Assembly: GCA_040775095.1 (NCBI GenBank) | Contig: JAXGTD010000126.1 | Span: forward strand, 1-12,127 | DNA from: JAXGTD01 sp040775095 | Lineage (GTDB): Bacteria > Pseudomonadota > Gammaproteobacteria > Chromatiales > Chromatiaceae | Length of the DNA stretch: 12,127 nucleotides | Reading direction: 5' to 3' | Shown here: piece after piece, positions 7,255 through 12,127 of the stretch | Layout: the number at the start of each line of letters is the position of its first letter | Position numbering within the stretch: position 1 is the stretch's first letter | The notes under the pieces: model-generated | The model's database searches: none | What the model saw: the letters and a program-made list of their open reading frames with translations, nothing else | Told to the model about the DNA's origin: nothing | Position numbers and translations under genes: made by a program

Positions 7255-7617
7255 CTACTCGGGCAGTCGCGGAGCCACCTGGCGCTCGCTGGAGCCGCCA
7301 CTCTGTGGTGTCACGACGATGGTGCTGCCAGGACCATAACCGGGATATCCACCCCATCCGCCGCCGTAGGGGCCGTAGCCGCCCCCCCAGGGACCAGCGC
7401 CGTAGCCGTAGGGGCCGTAAGGTCCCCCCCAGCCGCCGTATGGGCCATAGCGCCCGCCATAGTAGCGATCGTCGTACCGGTCGTTGTCGCCGCCGAACCA
7501 GCGGCCAGGGTTCATCATGTCTCCAAAGTTCATCGCATGGGCCACCTGGGTTGTCGCGAGCGATCCCAGGCCGACAGCGGCGGTTACCGTCAGAGAAGCA
7601 AACATTTTTCGGTTCAC
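7255..7617 (-). CDS. Secreted Gly/Tyr/Pro-rich protein, sulfur-globule-protein-like
   Basis: The 120-residue product starts with a classic Sec signal peptide (charged MNRK, hydrophobic core, predicted cleavage after A28 in VAHA), so it is exported to the periplasm. The mature start MNFGDMMNPGRWFGG is followed by an Asp/Arg/Tyr patch (44-53) and then, at about 53-97, a low-complexity Gly/Tyr/Pro/Trp tract of GPYGG- and GYG-type units; the last 20 residues are more ordinary. This composition and a MNP-RWFGG motif before the Gly/Tyr tract recall the small envelope proteins of periplasmic sulfur globules in purple sulfur bacteria; that function is inference. The start is GTG at 7617, favoured over ATG 7605 because GAGGAAGA (reverse strand, 7624-7631) sits about six bases from the GTG. 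It could instead be a different structural or cell-surface protein. Confidence 0.8.
   Translation of the reverse strand: MNRKMFASLTVTAAVGLGSLATTQVAHAMNFGDMMNPGRWFGGDNDRYDDRYYGGRYGPYGGWGGPYGPYGYGAGPWGGGYGPYGGGWGGYPGYGPGSTIVVTPQSGGSSERQVAPRLPE
7327..7461 (-). repeat. Low-complexity tract encoding Gly/Tyr/Pro-rich units
   Basis: This part of the Gly-rich gene encodes degenerate GPYG and GYG units. At DNA level, variants of GGGGCCGTA recur several times on the forward strand. The tract should be prone to slippage and length variation. Confidence 0.65.
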
Positions 7618-7909
7618 GTCTGGTCTTCCTCAGTCAAAATCGTCGTAAGTTGATCAGGGTGGGACGTCCACGCATGGGTGAAATCCACGCGGGTCCCAAC
7701 AGTTTAGTGTCAGAGTCACGCCCCGGGGCGACTGCGGTCCGCGCAACGGCCATCCACACATCGGCCCGTGGCTGCTCCTCGGGCGGAACCCGGCCAACTA
7801 AATTCCAGCACAAAACGCGAACAAAATGTTAGTACCATTAGCTATCGTGTGTGGAAACCCGAGTCGAATCCAGCACACGCCCGTGGTTCACCGATTGGGG
7901 GAGAAGAGA
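7618..7909. promoter_or_regulatory. Divergent promoter region of two secreted-protein genes
   Basis: These 292 bases lie between two divergently transcribed genes, both encoding exported proteins. The stretch about 7795-7850 is noticeably A+T-rich for this genome and probably holds the promoter of the rightward gene. I found no well-spaced consensus -35/-10 pair. The GAGGAAGA at 7624-7631 (reverse) and GGGGGAGA at 7897-7904 (forward) are the ribosome binding sites that fix the two starts. Confidence 0.45.
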
Positions 7910-8620
7910 ATGAAATGGCCCGTTGCGTTGGTGCTTGTTGCCCTGCCGCTGCTGTGCCCGGCGGCCGATTATGAATCCACATTGCTCGTTCAAACCGGAA
8001 AGCTCCGCGAGAGCGACCTGATCGTTCGGACCATCTCGGACCTGCAGAGCAACAAGATCTGCCTGGCCTTCTACGTGCGCACGTCGGGCACGAGCTCGGT
8101 GATGACCTGCTACGACGCCATTTCCGGCTTTCGTTCCAACATCAACCAGGTCGGGTTCTTCAAGGATGACGAGCTTATCGTACGTAAGGTCAAGGATCTC
8201 GAGAATGCCGTGACCTGCCTGGTCGCCTACACCTCTACACCCGGAACCGCTCCCGCCATCGACTGCTACAAGAGCAGGAAGCCGGGCGACGATGCGATCG
8301 TGCGCGGTGGACATGTTCGGGAGGGCGATCTGGAGGTGCACCGAATATCCGACCCAAACAGCAACAAGACCTGCCTGATCGCCTACGTGGGTTCCGGCGG
8401 CACCTCGCCGTCGCTGACCTGCTACCCGAGCAAGGGACAACCTGGCGAGGGCGGGATGGTCCAGACCAGCCAGCTTCGGGAAGGCGATCTCGTGGTGCGC
8501 AAGATGGTCGACGCGCCCAATCAGAAGACCTGCCTGATCACCTACGTGAGCACCGAGGGGACCTCGCCGTACATGTACTGCTTCGATGGCGTGGGTGCGG
8601 TACCGCCGCCGAAGAGATGA
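7910..8620 (+). CDS. Secreted four-repeat protein with paired cysteines
   Basis: The 236-residue product begins with a Sec signal peptide (MKWPVALVLVALPLLCPAA, predicted cleavage near residue 19), so it is exported. Cys16 is not in a good lipobox, so it is probably not a lipoprotein. The rest is four tandem repeats of about 52 residues. Each has an LRESDL/LREGDL-like start, an I/V-R-K/T-I segment, a (K/T)xCL(I/V/A)xY(V/T) strand, a GTS/A-P turn and a closing C(Y/F). The cysteines fall at 51/67, 103/119, 155/171 and 208/224, always C-x15-C, with a repeat period of 52, 52 and 53. This strongly suggests a small disulfide-linked beta module used four times; I do not recognise the family. Start ATG 7910 has GGGGGAGA six bases upstream; the frame to 7826 adds 28 residues that would bury the signal peptide. 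It is probably monocistronic and divergent from the Gly-rich gene. Confidence 0.85.
   Translation: MKWPVALVLVALPLLCPAADYESTLLVQTGKLRESDLIVRTISDLQSNKICLAFYVRTSGTSSVMTCYDAISGFRSNINQVGFFKDDELIVRKVKDLENAVTCLVAYTSTPGTAPAIDCYKSRKPGDDAIVRGGHVREGDLEVHRISDPNSNKTCLIAYVGSGGTSPSLTCYPSKGQPGEGGMVQTSQLREGDLVVRKMVDAPNQKTCLITYVSTEGTSPYMYCFDGVGAVPPPKR
7982..8584 (+). repeat. Four tandem ~52-codon coding repeats
   Basis: Units begin near 7982, 8135, 8291 and 8450 and encode the C-x15-C modules of the secreted protein. Units 3 and 4 are the most alike (LREGDL or VREGDL, then KTCLI-YV, then GTSP), while unit 2 is the most divergent (FKDDEL, TCLVAY). Conservation is mainly at protein level. Confidence 0.75.
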
Positions 8621-8689
8621 CGCCCCGGTGGGCAGGATGCTCGCCTCGCGCGACCCAGTTGGTTTGATACCGGCGTGACTCGCCCGCGT

Positions 8690-8719
8690 TTGCCCGCGGC
8701 GCTGCCCACCCGCGGGCAA
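8690..8719. repeat. Perfect 10-bp inverted repeat (hairpin)
   Basis: TTGCCCGCGG (8690-8699) and CCGCGGGCAA (8710-8719) are perfect reverse complements around a 10-base spacer. It lies 70 bases beyond the stop codon of the repeat-protein gene. There is no T tract, so it is more likely a 3'-end-stabilising or Rho-assisted structure than a classical terminator. Confidence 0.65.
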
Positions 8720-8923
8720 GGCGCGGCCACGCGCGCGATGCCCAAGCCGGGTGGGTGGATGTACACGGATCGCCGCTGACCTGGATAACCAGCCGTTCGC
8801 GGGTTGCCGCCACAGCGGGCCGAGTCTGGTCTCGGCGGACAGCGAATGAGTGTCAGACCCGCATGGCGACCCCGGCGGGCCGCCTGAGCCAAGCACACCT
8901 GCTGGAGCAAGACGCCTGGCCGA

Positions 8924-8941
8924 GTGTCCGGGGTCGGACAC
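8924..8941. repeat. Perfect 7-bp inverted repeat around GGGT
   Basis: GTGTCCG (8924-8930) pairs perfectly with CGGACAC (8935-8941). A related GTGTCAGACCC string lies near 8850, and GGGGTCGGACCC at 1712-1723. Such GGGGTC/GACCCC-type short palindromes are often scattered between genes in gammaproteobacteria. Confidence 0.5.
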
Positions 8942-9418
8942 CCCTGCTGACAGAGGGGCGACGGAGACAACGGGGGAGTCAGCCTTTCGTCGTCTCCCGA
9001 TCGCCCGGTCGCTATTGGTTGGCCCGGCGTGCAGTTAGTGGCGGGCTGCGAACCTGCACCCCACCTTCCTGCCGGTGAGGACCCGCTGGTGCAGGCGGTG
9101 CCCCTGTCGAGCCTTGTCGCGTCTGGCGGAGCGTTGATCGGCTTGCTGCCGCCAGCAGTCGGCATCGGCTGGTGGTCGCGCCGCGCGCGTGGCTTGGTCG
9201 GACGGCACGCCCAGCCGAGCGTCGATTTCGTGACCCAATGCAAAGACGCGATTTAACCCCGCGCAACATACTGCGCGTGTACGTGGTCCCGGTGCGCTGG
9301 CATCAAGGTGAGGCGGGGAGCTACCTGGAGATTGAGCGGGCGGCTGCCGTCGGCCGAGCCGGTCGTTGACGATTGAGGTTTGCGGCGTACGCCTGCCTCG
9401 TGAGCAATCATCATGACA

Positions 9419-9440
9419 CCACGGCCGGCCCTGGCCGTGG
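9419..9440. repeat. Perfect 8-bp GC-rich inverted repeat
   Basis: CCACGGCC (9419-9426) and GGCCGTGG (9433-9440) are perfect reverse complements around a six-base spacer, about 250 bases before the CARF gene. No T tract adjoins it. Function is unknown. Confidence 0.5.
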
Positions 9441-9680
9441 CTGTGGGCATCATGGACCATCTGGTGGATGGCCGGTGACTCTTACATGGGGAATCGGTAT
9501 GGCGGGACGTGTCGTCCCTGGCGCCGCGGCCTTGGTGGCGGCGTTGGCAAGGTTGCGAAAACGGCGCGGCCGCCGCGTCTGTCGCACCATGACATGCAGC
9601 ACCGGGGCAGAGCCAATGGACATGCCAGGGAGACCAGGACGGCACGGTGCCTCATCAAGATCATGGTTCGATGGGCAAAA

Positions 9681-9685
9681 GGAGG
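9681..9685 (+). promoter_or_regulatory. Ribosome binding site deciding the start of the CARF gene
   Basis: GGAGG, eight bases before ATG 9694, is a near-perfect Shine-Dalgarno sequence. It fixes the start there rather than at upstream in-frame codons back to 9373, whose translation has no resemblance to a CARF protein. Confidence 0.8.
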
Positions 9686-9693
9686 CGGGTAGC

Positions 9694-10917
9694 ATGGGCG
9701 TTGATTTTCCAGCGAGTGACAGCGAGGCCGATGCGCTGGCACGGCGCCGCCAGGTGCTGTTGGTCGTCACAGGGCTGACGCCGCAGGTGGTCACCGAAAC
9801 CATCTATGCGCTCTGGCAGACTGACCCGCGGCTGGTCCCCGCCGAAGTGCATCTGATTACGACCGTACAGGGCGCCGAGCATGCCCGGCTGAACCTGCTC
9901 TCCCCACGCATCGCCTGGCTGGAGCGGCTGCGCACCGAGTACGATCTGCCGCCTATCCACTTTCCGGTCGAGCACATTCACGTCATCCCCGGCAACGACT
10001 CTGTCCCGCTCGATGACATCCGTAGCCCCGAGGACAACGTCTGCGCGGCGGATTTCATCACCGATCTGGTGCGCCGTCTGACCGAGGACGAGCACAGCGC
10101 GCTGCACGTGTCGATCGCCGGCGGGCGCAAGAGTATGGGCTACTTCGTCGGCTATGCCCTGTCGCTGTTCGGGCGCCCGCAGGATCGCCTCTCCCATGTG
10201 CTGGTCTCGGCGCCGTTCGAGAGTCACCGCGAGTTTTACTATCCGACGCGGCAGGAATGTCCGATCCATGTCCAGCAGGGCGGCAAGGAGGTGGCCTACG
10301 ACTGCCGCAGCGCCCGGGTCGACCTCGCCTGGATTCCGTTCGTGCGGCTGCGCGCCGCCCAGCACCAGCCATTGCTCGCGGGCCGCGCGCGCTTCTCCGC
10401 CTGTGTCAGCTCGGTGCAGGAGGCGCTGGCTGAGCGCGGGCTGATCATCGACCTGAAGAGCAAGCGTATCCGCGCGGGCGGCCAGAGCACCCGCCTGCCG
10501 CAGGCGGAGCTGGCCTTTCTATCCTGGTTTGCGCGGCGCGCGCAGAACGGGCAACCGCCGTTGTTGGGGATCACCCAGAAGGACCGGGAAGGACGGGGCC
10601 TTGACTACCGTGAGCAGTACGTCGCGGAGCTGCGTCGGATCGATCCACTGCTCGACGAGGAAGGCAAGACGCTCGGGGCGTTCGGCCTGCGCGAGGGTAT
10701 GTTGCCGAGCTACTTCAACAGCAAAAACTCCGCACTCAATCGGACCTTGAAGCGCAAGCTCGGGGCGCTGGCGGCGCTGCCCTACCTGGTGCTCCAGCAC
10801 AGCGAAGGGGCCGGCTACGCGCTGGCCTTGCCCGCGGGTGCGATCCACTACGCGGCGGTGCCGGCACCGGCGGCGCGCGGCGTTGCCGCCCAGACCGATT
10901 CCGGTATGCCCACATGA
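9694..10917 (+). CDS. CARF-domain CRISPR-associated protein, NE0113 family (often named ring nuclease Csm6)
   Basis: The product is 407 residues. The N-terminal half is a Rossmann-like CARF domain: a beta strand and ligand loop VLLVVTGLTPQVVTETIYAL (21-40), and the second signature SIAGGRKSMG (140-149), both typical of the NE0113/TIGR02584 family found in cas clusters. CARF domains bind cyclic oligoadenylate made by type III effectors; some members also cleave it (ring nucleases), and this family is often annotated that way. The C-terminal half (about 250-380) resembles a PhoB/OmpR-type winged helix: a LPQAELAFLSWFARRA helix, a NRTLKRKLG helix and a final GAGYALAL wing, with about 35-40 extra residues between the helices. 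It could therefore be a cOA-responsive transcription factor. No HEPN RxxxxH nuclease motif is obvious. It overlaps cas6 by four bases (ATGA), so the two are probably translationally coupled. Family call firm; activity uncertain. Confidence 0.9.
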   Translation: MGVDFPASDSEADALARRRQVLLVVTGLTPQVVTETIYALWQTDPRLVPAEVHLITTVQGAEHARLNLLSPRIAWLERLRTEYDLPPIHFPVEHIHVIPGNDSVPLDDIRSPEDNVCAADFITDLVRRLTEDEHSALHVSIAGGRKSMGYFVGYALSLFGRPQDRLSHVLVSAPFESHREFYYPTRQECPIHVQQGGKEVAYDCRSARVDLAWIPFVRLRAAQHQPLLAGRARFSACVSSVQEALAERGLIIDLKSKRIRAGGQSTRLPQAELAFLSWFARRAQNGQPPLLGITQKDREGRGLDYREQYVAELRRIDPLLDEEGKTLGAFGLREGMLPSYFNSKNSALNRTLKRKLGALAALPYLVLQHSEGAGYALALPAGAIHYAAVPAPAARGVAAQTDSGMPT

Positions 10918-11933
10918 GCGTACAGGATCCGTTGTTGGGCCCGTCCCCGCTGGCGTTCCCACCACTGGCCCGCTTCCGCTTCCTGCTGCGGGCCGACGAC
11001 GCCATCCGCCTGCCGGCCTATACCGGCTCGACCTGGCGCGGCCTGCTCGGGCATGGGCTGCGCGGCACCGCCTGCGTTACCCGCCAGCCAACCTGCGACG
11101 GTTGCCTGCTGGTGCACAACTGCGTGTATTCCACCCTGTTCGAGACCCCGGCGGCGCCGGCGCATGCGCAGGCCGGGTACACCGCCATGCCGCATCCCTT
11201 CGTGCTCGACATCGATCCCAAGCTGCCGCGGGCACTCGAGCGGGGAGCCCAGTATCCGCTAACGCTCCATCTCTTCGGTGCCGCCATCACGCAGGCGCCC
11301 TACCTGATCCACGCCTTCAATGTCGCCGGCCAACGTGGCATCGGCAGATCCGGTGGGTGTTTTACGGTCGCCAGCGTACAGCGCGAAACCACCCCCGGCA
11401 GCGACGACTGGCAGTCGGTCTATCACTGCACTGATGGTGTCTACCACGCCGTTGAACCCAACCCGCTGATCCCGCCCGGGGCTCCGCCCCGCGCCGCGCG
11501 GCTGCGCCTCATCACACCGCTGCGTATCAAGCGCGATGGGCACTTCCTGGGCGCAAGGCAGCTCACGGCACTGGATTTCGTGCGCGCGCTCGGCCGGCGC
11601 CTGCGCACCCTCGCGCTCCTGCAGGGAGGCGATCCGGCCAGCTTCGAGCCGCGGCATCTGGTCCCTGATCCGGCCGCGCTGAGCCTGCGCACGGACTGGC
11701 TGCGTTGGCACGAGTGGACAAGGTACTCCTCGCGTCAGCACACCCAGATGCAGCTTGGCGGCCTGATCGGCGAGGTCGAGCTTCAGGGTGCCGGCCTCGC
11801 GGGTCTCTGGCCCGCGCTCTGGCTCGGGCAATGGACCCACGTCGGCAAGGGCACCGCGTTTGGGCTGGGGGGGTATCGGGTCGGTGGCGGTGCGAGTGGA
11901 GCAGCAAAGTCGACGCAAGCTTGTGAAGCCTGA
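10914..11933 (+). CDS. cas6: CRISPR Cas6-type RAMP endoribonuclease
   Basis: The 339-residue protein matches the Cas6 subfamily with the PF10040-type C-terminal RAMP domain. Near the N-terminus, after a beta strand, lies GSTWRGLLGHGLRG (38-51) and then a four-cysteine cluster C54-x6-C61-x2-C64-x5-C70, probably a metal-binding knuckle common in this subfamily. The C-terminal domain ends in the glycine-rich loop HVGKGTAFGLGGYRV (309-323), the RAMP RNA-binding signature. Cas6 cuts pre-crRNA within repeats to release crRNAs. Which residue is catalytic I cannot tell; H47 is a candidate. Its start overlaps the CARF gene stop (ATGA), implying one operon. The last ~15 residues are Ala/Ser-rich and probably disordered. 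A 106-base gap follows before the next CRISPR-type gene. Confidence 0.92.
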   Translation: MSVQDPLLGPSPLAFPPLARFRFLLRADDAIRLPAYTGSTWRGLLGHGLRGTACVTRQPTCDGCLLVHNCVYSTLFETPAAPAHAQAGYTAMPHPFVLDIDPKLPRALERGAQYPLTLHLFGAAITQAPYLIHAFNVAGQRGIGRSGGCFTVASVQRETTPGSDDWQSVYHCTDGVYHAVEPNPLIPPGAPPRAARLRLITPLRIKRDGHFLGARQLTALDFVRALGRRLRTLALLQGGDPASFEPRHLVPDPAALSLRTDWLRWHEWTRYSSRQHTQMQLGGLIGEVELQGAGLAGLWPALWLGQWTHVGKGTAFGLGGYRVGGGASGAAKSTQACEA

Positions 11934-12039
11934 TCGGCCAACAGAGCGGAGTGACAATGCGATTCCGCGATCAGGTCTGTGCGCGTAGCCGACGCCACCC
12001 TTAGTGTAGATCCGGGATGATTAAGGAGCGTATTTCAGT
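11934..12039 (+). promoter_or_regulatory. Gap between cas6 and the next CRISPR-type gene, with a strong ribosome binding site
   Basis: These 106 bases hold no gene. AAGGAG at 12023-12028 lies 11 bases before ATG 12040 and decides that start. No clear -35/-10 pair or terminator is visible, so the downstream gene could be either read through from cas6 or separately transcribed. Confidence 0.5.
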
Positions 12040-12127
12040 ATGCCCGTTTATCTCTGCACCTGTGGCACCAGTGCCGCGAAAAAACTCTTCAGACAGACGC
12101 CACCCTTCAATGCCGTGTGGGTTGTGG
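12040..12127 (+). CDS. Start of a probable CARF-domain CRISPR-associated protein (3' end outside window)
   Basis: Only 29 codons are visible. The product opens MPVYLCTCGTSAAKKLF, a short beta strand followed directly by a C-G-T-S loop. This is the usual first strand and ligand loop of CARF proteins of the Csx1/APE2256 kind, which bind cyclic oligoadenylate in type III CRISPR immunity. The position just after cas6 on the same strand fits that reading. Any effector domain (nuclease, protease or other) would lie beyond the window, so the activity cannot be predicted. The start is supported by AAGGAG 11 bases upstream. It could also be an unrelated protein with a GTS-containing Rossmann loop. Confidence 0.65.
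   Translation, partial: MPVYLCTCGTSAAKKLFRQTPPFNAVWVV

Larger units (their letters stand above)
8621..9693. other. Long intergenic region with hairpins, no convincing gene
   Basis: About 1.07 kb separates the repeat protein from the CRISPR-associated genes. Several overlapping frames are open on both strands (such as 8755-9078 forward, 8542-9243 and 9035-9460 reverse), but none shows a recognisable family, codon bias like the neighbouring genes, or a ribosome binding site. Perfect hairpins lie at 8690-8719, 8924-8941 and 9419-9440. The segment could contain a decayed mobile element or gene (9000-9460, reverse strand, looks frame-broken), but I could not identify one. No CRISPR repeat array is present. 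Confidence 0.55.

Noticed and set aside
7826..7909. N-terminal extension of the four-repeat protein
   Set aside because: It would place 28 residues before an otherwise ideal signal peptide; GGGGGAGA directly precedes ATG 7910.
9000..9460. Degenerate transposase on the reverse strand
   Set aside because: Frames are open in pieces (for example an FALGHEIDARLG stretch), but no transposase motif, terminal repeats or target duplication could be recognised.
9373..9693. Upstream in-frame extension of the CARF protein
   Set aside because: The translation is compositionally unlike the rest, and GGAGG sits at the right distance from ATG 9694.
8621..9693. CRISPR array next to the cas genes
   Set aside because: No direct repeat of 24-40 bases with regular spacing is present; only short inverted repeats are seen.

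Overview
The window is G+C-rich (by eye about two thirds, not computed), with codon use strongly biased to G/C third positions. Its gene families are typical of a free-living proteobacterium. A small secreted Gly/Tyr/Pro-rich protein resembling sulfur-globule proteins, together with the other families, points to a sulfur-oxidising gammaproteobacterium of the Chromatiales type. That placement is inference, since no rRNA or taxonomic marker is present.

Layout. 1-122: the tail of an unrecognised, less G+C-rich gene. 123-778: no convincing gene, but a textbook rho-independent terminator at 444-466. 779-1705 (+): EamA/DMT-family membrane transporter. 1733-2287 (-): conserved hypothetical, convergent with the transporter and divergent from 2436-3482 (+), a conserved hypothetical that I believe belongs to the Sfum_1244 family. 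3483-3990: intergenic, with two dyad structures. 3991-7089 (+): 1032-residue GAF-PAS-PAS-GGDEF-EAL cyclic-di-GMP protein. 7255-7617 (-): secreted low-complexity Gly/Tyr/Pro protein. 7910-8620 (+): secreted protein built from four near-identical-length repeats, each with a C-x15-C pair. 8621-9693: about 1.07 kb with no convincing gene but two perfect long-stem hairpins and a third GC hairpin. 9694-10917 (+), 10914-11933 (+) and 12040-12127+ (+): the edge of a CRISPR accessory locus, namely a CARF protein of the NE0113 family, a Cas6-type RAMP endoribonuclease, and the start of a further CARF-like protein cut by the window end.

How the genes work together. The last three genes form the only clear functional unit. 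The CARF protein and cas6 overlap by ATGA and are probably co-translated. CARF domains bind the cyclic oligoadenylates made by type III CRISPR effectors, and Cas6 cuts pre-crRNA, so a type III effector module is expected beyond the right edge; neither it nor a repeat array is visible here. The first CARF protein appears to carry a PhoB-like winged-helix C-terminus with an insertion, which would suit a second-messenger-responsive regulator at least as well as a nuclease. The GGDEF-EAL protein has an intact cyclase motif and I-site, but Lys replaces the catalytic Glu of the EAL domain's AEGVE motif, suggesting it makes rather than degrades c-di-GMP. The other genes are single transcription units with no evident shared pathway.
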